This document shows, one piece after another, positions 7,316 through 15,132 of a DNA stretch of 26,353 bases. Position 1 is the stretch's first letter, and each line of letters starts with the position of its first letter. A program made the translations under genes and the position numbers. Source of the DNA: JANQKX01 sp039028695 (lineage in GTDB: Bacteria; Pseudomonadota; Alphaproteobacteria; Kiloniellales; Kiloniellaceae). The stretch lies in contig JBCCHN010000071.1 of the NCBI GenBank assembly GCA_039028695.1, forward strand, positions 1 to 26,353. The letters run 5' to 3'. Under the pieces are notes generated by a model. The model did no database searches and was not told the origin of the DNA. It worked only from the letters and a program-made list of their open reading frames with translations.

Positions 7316-8179
7316 TTACTCCGCGGCGCCGGCCAGATCCGCCGGGATCTTTTGGGCGGGTGGCGCAAAATCCCGATCGTGTTTTAAAGCGGCGATCATG
7401 CTGCGCGCCTTGCTCACCTCGTCCAGATCAATGGTGGCGATGGCATAGCCCGCGTCCTCGCCCGCATCAGCGAGAATCCGACCCCAAGGATCGACAATCA
7501 AGGAATGGCCGTAGCAAGCCCGACCGCCTGCGTGTTCACCATATTGCGAGGGGGCAAAAACGAAAGCGCCCGTCTCGATGGCACGGGCCCGCAAAAGCAC
7601 GTGCCAATGGGCCTCGCCGGTGGTTTTGGTAAAGGCCGCTGGCACCGCCAGCATGGTCGCTCCCGCCTGGGCAAGGGAGCGGTAGAGCTGGGCAAAGCGC
7701 AGGTCATAGCAAATAGATAAGCCCAATGATCCCCATGGGGTATTCGCCAGCACGGCCCGTTCGCCGGGGCAAACAGTCCCTGATTCTAAATAAGTCTCCC
7801 CACCCGGCAGGTTCACGTCGAAGAGGTGAATCTTATCGTAACAGGTCACGATATTGCCATCCTGATTGATCAGGAAACTGCGGTTGGAGAATTTGTCTTG
7901 CCCCATGTCGATGGCCAGCGATCCCAAGAGGATCATGGCGTTCAGCTCTTGGGCCAGGGATTTAAAAAGGGGTAGGGCGGGGTGCTTTTCTTCCTTGTAG
8001 GGATTGCCCAGCAAGAGATTGTCGCGGATATCCAAACTGCTAAAATATTCTGGAAGACAGATCAATTCGGCCCCATCCGCGCTGGCTGCGCGGCTCAATT
8101 TCTCACATTCCGCCAGATTTTCCTCGATATGGGGCGTGGCACAGTTTTGGATACAGGCGACAGTCAAGTTGTTGGTCAT
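7316..8179 (-). CDS. Nitrilase-superfamily carbon-nitrogen hydrolase (Nit1/Nit2-like amidase)
   Basis: 287 residues from the ATG at 8179, preceded by GGGGA; a TTG two codons earlier is less likely. The catalytic triad of the superfamily is present: Glu44 (LPEYF), Lys116 (YDKIHLFDV) and Cys157 (SICYDLRF). The YDKIHLFDV and LPGGE context is typical of Nit1/Nit2-type enzymes, which act on deaminated glutathione or on omega-amides such as 2-oxoglutaramate; other amides are possible. It is cytoplasmic. It is divergent from the XRE-cupin regulator at 8321, with 141 bp between them, so it may be under that regulator's control. An omega-amidase role would fit the neighbouring glutamine/gamma-glutamyl genes, but that is inference. 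Confidence 0.9.
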   Translation of the reverse strand: MTNNLTVACIQNCATPHIEENLAECEKLSRAASADGAELICLPEYFSSLDIRDNLLLGNPYKEEKHPALPLFKSLAQELNAMILLGSLAIDMGQDKFSNRSFLINQDGNIVTCYDKIHLFDVNLPGGETYLESGTVCPGERAVLANTPWGSLGLSICYDLRFAQLYRSLAQAGATMLAVPAAFTKTTGEAHWHVLLRARAIETGAFVFAPSQYGEHAGGRACYGHSLIVDPWGRILADAGEDAGYAIATIDLDEVSKARSMIAALKHDRDFAPPAQKIPADLAGAAE

Positions 8180-8252
8180 TTGCAAGAATCCCCGGGACGT
8201 GATTGAGTAAAGTATGATGTAACATTGGCGAGCTGTCGAATGGCTTTTGCCG

Positions 8253-8286
8253 CGAGCCTTGGTTGATCAAGCCATATATAGGCTCG
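8253..8286. promoter_or_regulatory. Inverted repeats in the divergent control region of nitrilase gene and XRE-cupin regulator
   Basis: CGAGCC (8253-8258) and GGCTCG (8281-8286) form a perfect 6-bp inverted repeat with a 22-nt spacer that contains the palindrome TTGATCAA (8263-8270) and an AT-rich TATATA (8275-8280) that could be a -10 element. The location, 35 bp before the regulator ATG, suits an autoregulatory operator. No protein-binding motif is known to me for it. Confidence 0.4.
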
Positions 8287-8320
8287 AATTACCGCGATTT
8301 CGACAAGGGTCTAAAGGGCC

Positions 8321-8974
8321 ATGACTTCAAAGGAAAGACCTGAAGACCTCACCTCCGGCCTTGCCGAAGCGGCAGCCTCAGCCAAGGAAGATCCCAAAGA
8401 CAATCAGCTTGAGTTGGCTATTGGCAGGCAGGTCCGCCAGTTCCGCCAGGAGCTGAATATGACCGTGGTAGAGGTGGCGAATCTAGCCGGCATGTCCCGG
8501 GGCATGCTGTCCAAGATCGAGAACGGCATGACCTCGCCGTCCCTGGCCACCCTGCGTGCCTTGTCTCAAGCCCTGAATGTGCCGGTCACCTCCCTTTTCC
8601 GAAAATACGAGGAGCAGCGGGACGCCACATTCGTCAAGGCGGATTCCGGGCTTTTGATCGAGCGTCGCGGCTCGCGCGCCGGCCACCAATACCGGCTGCT
8701 GGGTCATACCGTCGGCAAGGGAACTTCCGTCGAGCCCTATTTGGTCACCTTGACTGAAAAATCGGAAGTTTTTCCTCTCTTCCAGCACAGCGGCACCGAG
8801 TTCATTTATATCCTGGAGGGTGAGGTGGTCTATCGCCACGGGAACCAGACTTACCTGTTGTCCCGCGGGGATTCTCTCTTTTTTGACGCTAATGCACCTC
8901 ATGGTCCTGAGGAATTGATTTCTCTGCCCATCAAGATGCTATCAGTGATCGTTCAAGACCAATCAAACGACTAA
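8321..8974 (+). CDS. XRE-family transcriptional regulator with C-terminal cupin domain
   Basis: 217 residues. An N-terminal tail (1-30) precedes an XRE-type helix-turn-helix (about 34-90: IGRQVRQFRQELNMTVVEVANLAGMSRGMLSKIENG, with SPSLATLRALSQALNVP after it), then a cupin_2 barrel (about 140-212) with H156-SGTEFIYILEGEV and a second His at APHGPEE (His194). Proteins of this layout (PuuR, SutR type) sense small ligands such as amines, polyamines or sulfur compounds through the cupin and repress or activate nearby catabolic genes. The start follows AAAGGG. It is upstream of, and codirectional with, glxBCD-glnT (120 bp gap with its own promoter) and divergent from the nitrilase gene, so it is the likely local regulator of both. 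Confidence 0.92.
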   Translation: MTSKERPEDLTSGLAEAAASAKEDPKDNQLELAIGRQVRQFRQELNMTVVEVANLAGMSRGMLSKIENGMTSPSLATLRALSQALNVPVTSLFRKYEEQRDATFVKADSGLLIERRGSRAGHQYRLLGHTVGKGTSVEPYLVTLTEKSEVFPLFQHSGTEFIYILEGEVVYRHGNQTYLLSRGDSLFFDANAPHGPEELISLPIKMLSVIVQDQSND

Positions 8975-9030
8975 GGCCATTTGTTTTGTCAATCCAGAGA
9001 TTTCCTTAAAATAAAAATAGTTTACTGGAA

Positions 9031-9059
9031 TTGCACATTTGAGCGCCTTATCCTATATT
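9031..9059 (+). promoter_or_regulatory. Sigma70-type promoter of the glxBCD operon
   Basis: TTGCAC (9031-9036) and TATATT (9054-9059) are separated by exactly 17 nt, close to the sigma70 consensus, and lie 35 bp upstream of the glxB ATG. The upstream flank is AT-rich (about 9001-9022) and could hold an operator for the XRE-cupin protein. Confidence 0.65.
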
Positions 9060-9094
9060 TGCCCTAGATTATCCACTGCGAGGATTGCAAGGCG

Positions 9095-9994
9095 ATGTGT
9101 GGTATTGTCGGTTTATATGCAAAGAGCCCGGCCGTTGAGGCTCAGCTTGGAAATTACCTCTCCACAATGTTGATCGAAATGACCGATCGGGGCCCCGATA
9201 GTGCCGGCGTGGCTCTGTATCGAGATTCCCCTGACGATCAGGGCATCAAGTTTTGCCTCCGCGCCAGCGATCCTGAATTCGATTGGGCCGGTTTGATCAA
9301 CGCCGCCGGCAATGCCATTGGCAAATCGGCCATGATTGAGCGGCGCGGCAGCCACGCTGTGGTGGCGCTCGAAGGAGAGCCTGAGACGGTCGAACAATGG
9401 TTGGGCGAGCACTTTCCCGGCGTTCAAATGGTCAGTGCCGGGCATCGCATCGAGATCTTTAAGGAGATGGGCCTGCCGGTTCAAGTCATCGATGAATTTA
9501 ATCTGCGAGAGGTCTCGGGCAGCCATGCGCTTGGCCATACTCGAATGGCAACCGAGTCGGCGGTGACCACCGATGGTTCTCATCCTTTTTCAACCGGTCT
9601 GGATTTGTGTTTGGTCCACAACGGCTCCCTCTCCAACCACAACCGCCTGCGCCAAAGGCTGCGCAAGCAGGGCATCTCTTTTCGAACGGAAAATGATACC
9701 GAGGTGGCGGCCGGCTATTTGACTTGGCAGCTAAGCCAGGGGGCCACGTTGAAGGAAGCCCTGACCTCCGCGCTGAAAGACTTGGATGGATTTTATACCT
9801 TTGCGGTCGGCACCAAACAGGGATTCGCGGTCTTGCGGGACCCGATTGCTTGTAAGCCGGCGGTATTGGCGGAAACCGACGATTTTGTTGCCTTCGCATC
9901 GGAATACCGGGCCTTTGCCGGGTTGCCGGGGATCGAAAGTGCCAAGGTTTGGGAACCTGAGCCGGAAGTTGTCTACCATTGGGGGGCCGCGTGA
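9095..9994 (+). CDS. glxB: GlxB: class II glutamine amidotransferase subunit of split glutamate synthase-like enzyme (set 2)
   Basis: 299 residues starting MCGIVGLY, so Met removal exposes the catalytic N-terminal Cys of an Ntn-type glutaminase. Other active-site signatures are GHTRMATES, HNGSLSNHN and TENDTEVAAGY, followed by the DGFYTFAVGT and AFASEYRAF core strands. The family hydrolyses glutamine and channels ammonia to a partner synthase; in the N-methylglutamate pathway the homologue is MgsA. Length matches GlxB/MgsA. Its TGA stop overlaps the glxC ATG (ATGA-type, 1 shared base), indicating translational coupling. The promoter at 9031-9059 drives it. Whether the natural donor is glutamine or a gamma-glutamyl amide cannot be read from sequence. 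Confidence 0.9.
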   Translation: MCGIVGLYAKSPAVEAQLGNYLSTMLIEMTDRGPDSAGVALYRDSPDDQGIKFCLRASDPEFDWAGLINAAGNAIGKSAMIERRGSHAVVALEGEPETVEQWLGEHFPGVQMVSAGHRIEIFKEMGLPVQVIDEFNLREVSGSHALGHTRMATESAVTTDGSHPFSTGLDLCLVHNGSLSNHNRLRQRLRKQGISFRTENDTEVAAGYLTWQLSQGATLKEALTSALKDLDGFYTFAVGTKQGFAVLRDPIACKPAVLAETDDFVAFASEYRAFAGLPGIESAKVWEPEPEVVYHWGAA

Positions 9995-10716
9995 TGAGTG
10001 CGGTGGAAAACGCCGGGCAAAAGGGAAACGTGGCGGTTCTTGACCTGGCCGAATCGGATCTGCGCACCGTTAACAGCGCTTTGCAGGCCAATAATTCCAG
10101 TAAGGCCAGCGGCTACTTTCAGGTGGTGAATTCCCGCGGCGCCCATGCGGTTGCCTGCGGCTTGGACGCTCCCCTGGACGTTGAGATTTTGGGACACGCC
10201 GGTTACTTCTGCGCCGGCATGAACAAGTCGGCCCGCGTCGTGGTTAAGGGCAACGTGGGCACGGGCGTGGCTGAAAACATGATGTCCGGTGAAGTCATCG
10301 TGCGAGGGGATGCCAGCCAATCTGCGGGCGCCACGGCGCACGGCGGTCTCTTGGTGATTGAGGGCAATGCCTCTGCTCGTTGCGGCATCTCTCTGAAGGG
10401 GGGTGAAATCGTCGTCAAGGGCAACGTTGGCCACATGAGTATGTTCATGGCCCAGTCCGGTGCCTTAGCCGTGTTGGGTGACGCCGGTGACGCCTTGGGC
10501 GATTCTCTCTATGAAGCTCGCATCTATGTGCGCGGTAAAGTCAGCGGCTTGGGTGCTGATTGCATCGAAAAGGAAATGCGTGACGAACACCGAACGCAGC
10601 TTCGCGATCTCCTGGATAGGGCGGGCTGTGATGACGTGGATGTCAGCGAATTCAAACGTTACGGCTCGGCCCGCGAGCTTTATAATTTCAAGGCCGACAA
10701 CATTTCGGTTTATTAG
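9994..10716 (+). CDS. glxC: GlxC: GXGXG-domain subunit of split glutamate synthase-like enzyme (set 2)
   Basis: 240 residues from the ATG at 9994, which overlaps the glxB stop by one base. Repeated glycine-rich beta-helix turns are visible: GHAGYFCAGM, GNVGTGVAENMMSG, GGLLVIEGNAS, GGEIVVKGNVG and ARIYVRGKV, as in the GltB C-terminal domain and GlxC/MgsB. It aligns by eye with the set 1 protein at 111-956 over the repeat region (shared GENMM/AENMMSG, LGDS-Y and the LYNF/LWNY end) but lacks that protein's N-terminal extension. It is a structural subunit expected to sit with GlxB and GlxD. It is 15 bp upstream of glxD. Confidence 0.9.
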   Translation: MSAVENAGQKGNVAVLDLAESDLRTVNSALQANNSSKASGYFQVVNSRGAHAVACGLDAPLDVEILGHAGYFCAGMNKSARVVVKGNVGTGVAENMMSGEVIVRGDASQSAGATAHGGLLVIEGNASARCGISLKGGEIVVKGNVGHMSMFMAQSGALAVLGDAGDALGDSLYEARIYVRGKVSGLGADCIEKEMRDEHRTQLRDLLDRAGCDDVDVSEFKRYGSARELYNFKADNISVY

Positions 10717-10731
10717 GAAAGGGGCTGGTTC

Positions 10732-12093
10732 ATGAGCAATATGTCCATGAAGGGAACCGCTGGGGACCACCAGGCTGATGAGCAGGAATGGGGCTTGCGG
10801 GAATCTTACAGTTTTGATCGGGCCACAATTGCCGATATTCGACGTGCCGCACGAACCGGGCTTTACCGAATTCGAGGCTTCGGAGCTAAAAGAGTTTTAC
10901 CCTGCTTCGACGATCTGGTTTTCCTGGGGGCTTCTGTGTCCCGCTATCCTTTGGAAGGCTATCGGGAAAAATGCGATACCTCCGTTGTTCTGGGGTCCCG
11001 CTTTGCCAAGAAGCCCATTGAACTCAAAATTCCCATCACCATTGCGGGCATGAGCTTTGGCTCTTTGTCTGCCAACGCCAAAGAGGCCTTGGGGCGCGGC
11101 GCCAGCGAGATGGGGACCTCGACGACCACCGGTGACGGAGGCATGACGGAAGAAGAACGGGGCCATTCGAAAACCTTGATCTACCAGTATCTGCCGTCAC
11201 GTTATGGCATGAACCCGGATGACCTCCGGCGGGCCGATGCCATTGAGGTCGTGGTCGGCCAAGGCGCCAAGCCGGGCGGTGGTGGCATGCTTTTGGGCCA
11301 AAAGATCACCGAGCGGGTCGCTGAAATGCGCGATCTGCCCATGGGTATCGATCAGCGGTCGGCTTGTCGGCACCCGGATTGGACGGGCCCCGATGATTTG
11401 GCCTTGAAAATCTTGGAGCTGCGTGAAATCACCGCTTGGGAAAAACCGATCTATGTGAAGTGCGGTGCCGCGCGGCCATACTACGATACACTCTTGGCGA
11501 TCAAAGCTGGCGCCGATGTGGTCGTGGTCGATGGCATGCAAGGCGGTACAGCAGCAACCCAGGATGTCTTTATCGAACATGTGGGTATTCCAACCTTGGC
11601 GGCCGTGAAGGAGTCTGTAGCGGCCCTGAAAGAGGTGGACATGCATCGCAAGGTACAGCTCGTTGTCGGCGGTGGTATTCGCAGTGGCGCGGATGCCGCC
11701 AAGGCACTGGCCATGGGCGCTGACGCGGTCTCGATCGGGACCGCTGCTTTGATCGCTCTGGGCGACAACGATCCAAAATACGATTCGGACTTCAAGAACT
11801 TGGGAACCCGTGCCGGTTTTTGGGACGATTACCAAGACGGGACCGATCCGGCAGGCATTACGACCCAAGACCCTGAGCTTTCGGCCCGCTTGGATCCCGA
11901 GGTTGCCGGGCGGAGATTGGCAAATTACTTGCGGGTCCTAACCCTTGAGGTACAAACTCTGGCACGGGCAAACGGCAAATCCCATGTCCACAATCTGGAG
12001 CCCGAGGACTTGCGGGCCTTGACTGTTGAAGCCGCCGCGATGGCGGGGGTTCCTTTGGCCGGAACCAGTTGGGTTCCTGGACAGGGCGACTGA
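10732..12093 (+). CDS. glxD: GlxD: FMN-binding glutamate synthase-like subunit (set 2) lacking Fe-S cysteines
   Basis: 453 residues, homologous to the GltB FMN domain and to GlxD/MgsC. Conserved stretches include ITIAGMSFGSLS (103-114), TTTGDGGM (131-138), GIDQRSACRHPDWTGPDDLALKI (205-227), VDGMQGGTAA (267-276) and VGGGIRSGADAAKALAMGADAVSIG (312-336). It can be aligned without gaps to the set 1 FMN subunit (971-2347) over most of its length. The segment matching the [3Fe-4S] loop (361-379, AGFWDDYQDGTDPAGITTQ) has no Cys at all, so no cluster is expected there. The start follows AAAGGGG. An 80-bp gap separates it from the synthetase gene. The product could be N-methylglutamate or another glutamate derivative. 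Confidence 0.9.
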   Translation: MSNMSMKGTAGDHQADEQEWGLRESYSFDRATIADIRRAARTGLYRIRGFGAKRVLPCFDDLVFLGASVSRYPLEGYREKCDTSVVLGSRFAKKPIELKIPITIAGMSFGSLSANAKEALGRGASEMGTSTTTGDGGMTEEERGHSKTLIYQYLPSRYGMNPDDLRRADAIEVVVGQGAKPGGGGMLLGQKITERVAEMRDLPMGIDQRSACRHPDWTGPDDLALKILELREITAWEKPIYVKCGAARPYYDTLLAIKAGADVVVVDGMQGGTAATQDVFIEHVGIPTLAAVKESVAALKEVDMHRKVQLVVGGGIRSGADAAKALAMGADAVSIGTAALIALGDNDPKYDSDFKNLGTRAGFWDDYQDGTDPAGITTQDPELSARLDPEVAGRRLANYLRVLTLEVQTLARANGKSHVHNLEPEDLRALTVEAAAMAGVPLAGTSWVPGQGD

Positions 12094-12173
12094 CACTGTT
12101 CAATTAGATAATGAGAGTGCCCTGATCGGGTGGGCAGAACGGAAACAAACGCAACAAGGGGAGGTCCAAAGGC

Positions 12174-13481
12174 ATGGCTACGGATCTGGCAAAGGTCGCC
12201 AAGGCAAAAGGCATCAAGTATTTTTTAATCAGTTTTGTGGACCTGTTCGGGGTCTTGCGCTCCAAGCTGGTCCCGGCGCGGGCCATCGCGGACATGCAGC
12301 GAGACGGGGCCGGCTTTGCCGGCTTTGCGGCGTGGCTGGATATGACACCGGCCCATCCGGACATGTTCTCCAAGCCCGATCCCGACAGCCTGATCCAACT
12401 GCCCTGGAAGCCCGAGGTGGGCTGGCTTGCCGGTGACCTTTGGATGGCCGGCAAGGAAGTAGAAGCCTCGCCCAGGGTTGCCCTGAAAAACCAGATCGCG
12501 AAAGCCGCCAAAAAAGGTTACGTGATGAAGTCCGGGGTGGAGTGCGAATATTTCCTCGTCTCCCAGGACGGCACGCGCATCGACGACGAGGCCGATACTC
12601 AGGAAAAGCCCTGCTATGACCAGTCGGCTTTGATGCGGCGGTACGATTTGATTACCGAGATCTGCGACTGCATGATCGAGCTGGGCTGGGGTCCTTATCA
12701 AAACGATCACGAGGACGCCAACGGCCAGTTCGAGATGAACTGGGACTATGACGACTGCCTCAAGACGGCCGACCGGCACGTTTTTTTCAAATACATGGTG
12801 CGGGCCCTTGCCGAAAAGCATGGACTGCGGGCCACCTTCATGCCCAAGCCGTTTTCCAATTTGACGGGTAACGGCTGTCATGCGCACGTATCCTTGTGGG
12901 ATAAATCAGGCAAGAAAAATCTCTTCGCCAGCAAGTCCGACGAGATGGGCCTGTCTTCCTTGGCCTATGAATTCCTGGGCGGGATTATGCATTCGGCGCC
13001 GTCCCTGGCGGCGATCTTTAACCCCACGGTCAACAGCTATAAGCGGATCAATGCGCCGCGCACCCTGTCGGGGGCCACTTGGTCCCCGAACTCGATCAGC
13101 TATGGCGGCAATAACCGGACCCACATGATCCGGATCCCCGATGATGGGCGTTTCGAGCTGCGCCTCATGGATGGGGCGGCCAACCCCTATCTGTTGCAAG
13201 CCGCTGTGCTGGCGGTCGGTCTGGATGGCATGGCCAACAAGCGCGATCCGGGCAAGCGCCTGGACATCAACATGTATGAGGAGGGGCACAAGGCCAAGGG
13301 CCTGAAAAAACTGCCGCTCAATCTCCTGGACGCTATCCGCCTATTCGAAAAGGACAAGGTCCTGCGCAACGGCCTGGGGGACGACCTGGTGGATAGCTAT
13401 GTCAAGCTCAAGCATCAGGAATGGAATTCCTTCTCGGCCTCCATCTCCCAGTGGGAACGGGACCATACGCTCGATTGCTAG
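12174..13481 (+). CDS. glnT: GlnT/GMAS-type glutamine synthetase homologue (glutamine or gamma-glutamylmethylamide synthetase)
   Basis: 435 residues, matching GlnT and gamma-glutamylmethylamide synthetase (GmaS) in length. Motifs of the ATP-grasping synthetase fold are present: VECEYFL (metal Glu125), HEDANGQFEMNW (Glu180, Glu187), GNGCHAHVSLW (His236), NNRTHMIR (Arg315) and RFELRLMDGAANPYL (Glu328). These enzymes ligate glutamate to ammonia or to an amine such as methylamine at ATP cost. The N-terminal KYFLISFVDLFGVLRSKLVP and FAAWLDMTPAHPDMF are characteristic of the GlnT/GMAS branch. A strong Shine-Dalgarno (GGGGAGG) precedes it. It follows glxBCD by 80 bp, as in glx-glnT and mgs-gmaS clusters, and ends at a good terminator. 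Ammonia versus methylamine preference cannot be settled here. Confidence 0.9.
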   Translation: MATDLAKVAKAKGIKYFLISFVDLFGVLRSKLVPARAIADMQRDGAGFAGFAAWLDMTPAHPDMFSKPDPDSLIQLPWKPEVGWLAGDLWMAGKEVEASPRVALKNQIAKAAKKGYVMKSGVECEYFLVSQDGTRIDDEADTQEKPCYDQSALMRRYDLITEICDCMIELGWGPYQNDHEDANGQFEMNWDYDDCLKTADRHVFFKYMVRALAEKHGLRATFMPKPFSNLTGNGCHAHVSLWDKSGKKNLFASKSDEMGLSSLAYEFLGGIMHSAPSLAAIFNPTVNSYKRINAPRTLSGATWSPNSISYGGNNRTHMIRIPDDGRFELRLMDGAANPYLLQAAVLAVGLDGMANKRDPGKRLDINMYEEGHKAKGLKKLPLNLLDAIRLFEKDKVLRNGLGDDLVDSYVKLKHQEWNSFSASISQWERDHTLDC

Positions 13482-13522
13482 GGCCCTCGTTCAAAGGATT
13501 TTAATGGGCTGCCTCGATTTCG

Positions 13523-13559
13523 CCGGCCCCGCCGATCTTGGGCGGGGCTGGATTTTTTT
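13523..13559 (+). terminator. Rho-independent terminator after the glnT-like gene
   Basis: GCCCCGCC (13526-13533) and GGCGGGGC (13541-13548) form a perfect 8-bp G+C-rich stem with a 7-nt loop, extendable by a CC/GG pair across a mismatch, followed closely by TTTTTTT (13553-13559). It lies about 45 bp after the synthetase stop. Confidence 0.9.
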
Positions 13560-13570
13560 GTGAGCATAAC

Positions 13571-13620
13571 ATTGTCGTTTTTTGACAATAAATCGGAGAA
13601 ATTGGGTTAGTGTCTCCGAT
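13571..13620 (+). promoter_or_regulatory. Promoter region with two perfect inverted repeats upstream of the BKACE gene
   Basis: Two adjacent perfect inverted repeats are visible. ATTGTC (13571-13576) pairs with GACAAT (13584-13589) across 7 nt, and ATCGGAGA (13592-13599) pairs with TCTCCGAT (13613-13620) across 13 nt. A TTGACA -35-like hexamer (13582-13587) lies inside the first repeat, and a weak -10-like TTAGTG (13607-13612) lies in the loop of the second. This suggests operator sites overlapping a promoter about 100 bp before the ATG at 13719. The regulator is unknown. Confidence 0.6.
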
Positions 13621-13718
13621 GGGCTGGACTATCGTACCCGCCCGAGGGACCAGGGCCCTTGATAAAGTCTTATGGCGGAAATAGACCATCCAGGTCGCGT
13701 AGCGAGGAGGAAAAAAGC

Positions 13719-14606
13719 ATGAACAACGAAGTCATCATTACCTGCGCGGTGACCGGTGCTGCGGACACGGCCGACAAGCATCCCGACCTGCCGGTTACCC
13801 CCAAGCAGGTGGCGGATGCCGCCATCGAGGCGGCCAAGGCTGGTGCGGCCGTGGCGCACTGTCACGTGCGCGACCCAGAGACCGGCAAGGCGGCACGGGA
13901 CCCGGCCCTCTTCGCCGAGGTGGTGGAGCGTATCCGCGACAGTGACACCGATGTAGTCATCAACTTGACCGCCGGCATGGGCGGCGATTGGATGGTCAAT
14001 CCGGACAACCCTATCGAGCCGGCGCCCGGCACCGATATCGCTCCGGCGTTGGAGCGCCTGGCCCATGTGGAGGGCTGTTTGCCGGATATCTGCAGCTTGG
14101 ACTGCGGCACCCTAAATTTCGGCGACGGCAACAGCATCTATATCTCCACCCCCGATATGCTGCGCACCATGGCGGCGCGGGTTAAGGAATTGGGCGTCAA
14201 ACCCGAGCTGGAGATTTTTGATACGGGCCACCTGTGGTTCGCCAAACAGATGATCAAGGAAGGCCTGATCGAAGAGCCGCCCCTTTTCCAGATTTGCTTG
14301 GGCATTCCTTGGGGCGCCCCGGCCTCAACCCACTCCATGAAGGGCATGGCCGATGAGCTGCCCGCCGGGGCCCAGTGGGCGGGCTTTGGCATTTCGCGCA
14401 TGCAAATGCCCATGGTGGCGCAAGCCGTGCTTTTGGGCGGTCATGTGCGGGTTGGCCTGGAGGACAATCTCTATCTGGAGCGGGGCGTGCTTGCCAGCAA
14501 TGGCCAACTGGTCGAAAAGGCCGTCAAGATTGTCGAGTTGCTGGGCGCCCGCGTGGTCGGCCCGGACGAGGCCCGGGAAAAACTGAAGCTTCGGTCCCGA
14601 AACTAA
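13719..14606 (+). CDS. BKACE family beta-keto acid cleavage enzyme (3-keto-5-aminohexanoate / dehydrocarnitine cleavage type)
   Basis: 295 residues from the ATG at 13719 with a near-perfect GAGGAGG site (13704-13710); a start 60 bp upstream lacks support. The family fold is a zinc-dependent TIM barrel that condenses a beta-keto acid with acetyl-CoA and cleaves it. The metal motif is AHCHVRDPETG (His-x-His), with the conserved NLTAGMGGD, ICSLDCGTLNFGDG and the late Glu/His region (ELEIFDTGHLWF) also visible. From memory, the N-terminus ITCAVTGAADT and these motifs resemble members linked to dehydrocarnitine cleavage, but no carnitine dehydrogenase gene is in the window, so the substrate is open. 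It heads a likely operon with the ArsC-like gene (34 bp gap) and the transporter. Confidence 0.9.
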   Translation: MNNEVIITCAVTGAADTADKHPDLPVTPKQVADAAIEAAKAGAAVAHCHVRDPETGKAARDPALFAEVVERIRDSDTDVVINLTAGMGGDWMVNPDNPIEPAPGTDIAPALERLAHVEGCLPDICSLDCGTLNFGDGNSIYISTPDMLRTMAARVKELGVKPELEIFDTGHLWFAKQMIKEGLIEEPPLFQICLGIPWGAPASTHSMKGMADELPAGAQWAGFGISRMQMPMVAQAVLLGGHVRVGLEDNLYLERGVLASNGQLVEKAVKIVELLGARVVGPDEAREKLKLRSRN

Positions 14607-14640
14607 TTTCCAGGCTTACAGCAATCGTGGCGGGACAAGC

Positions 14641-14991
14641 ATGATTACGGTCTATGGCCTGAAGAACTGCGACACCTGCCGCAAGACCATAAAGCTGCTC
14701 AAAGGTCGTGGGGCTGCCCATGTCTTTCACGATCTGAGGGCTGACGGCCTCGCCGCCGAGCAGCTTGATGTCTGGATTGCAGCGGTTGGGTGGGAGGCTC
14801 TGCTGAATCGGCGGGGCACCACCTGGCGGCAACTGGACCCCGCCGAGCAGACGGATTTGGACCAGGCCAAGGCGCGGGCCCTCATGCTGGCCCATCCGGC
14901 TCTGATCAAGCGCCCGGTCGTGGTCCATCGAGGCGGGGTCTTGGTGGGATTTACGCCACAGCTCGAAGAGACCATCGCCGCGGCCGGTTGA
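14641..14991 (+). CDS. ArsC/Spx-family thioredoxin-fold protein, YffB-like
   Basis: 116 residues, the size of YffB/ArsC-like proteins. It begins ITVYGLKNCDTCRKT, with a CxxC-like pair (Cys10, Cys13) at the N-terminus of the first helix, then the LNRRGTTWRQL segment and a KRPVVVHRGGVLVGF strand region typical of the family. True arsenate reductases need further residues that I cannot confirm; YffB-like proteins bind glutathione and have unclear roles. It is located 34 bp after the BKACE gene and probably cotranscribed; no arsenic-resistance gene is nearby, so an arsenate role is unlikely from context. Confidence 0.85.
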   Translation: MITVYGLKNCDTCRKTIKLLKGRGAAHVFHDLRADGLAAEQLDVWIAAVGWEALLNRRGTTWRQLDPAEQTDLDQAKARALMLAHPALIKRPVVVHRGGVLVGFTPQLEETIAAAG

Positions 14992-15132
14992 TGGTCATTT
15001 TTATCCCGTGCCGGTGGGGTCTTTCCGGCAAGATTCAAAAATTTGAAATTTTTCGATTGTATTTGAGTGGATCTGCGGCGCGTTCTGCTGCATAAGCCGT
15101 TTGGGTATTATTTTTGCGTGGAAATTCCGCCG

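Noticed and set aside
6484..7368. Long antisense frame of 294 codons over the YdfG-like SDR
   Set aside because: It overlaps a gene with full SDR motifs and reads as a G+C-rich shadow without recognisable features.
9025..9045. Sigma54 promoter before glxB (TGGAATTGCACATTTG)
   Set aside because: The GC dinucleotide at the required distance from GG is missing, whereas a sigma70-type pair with 17-nt spacing fits well.
14641..14991. Arsenate reductase as part of an arsenic-resistance operon
   Set aside because: No arsenic transporter or ArsR gene is adjacent, and the protein looks YffB-like.
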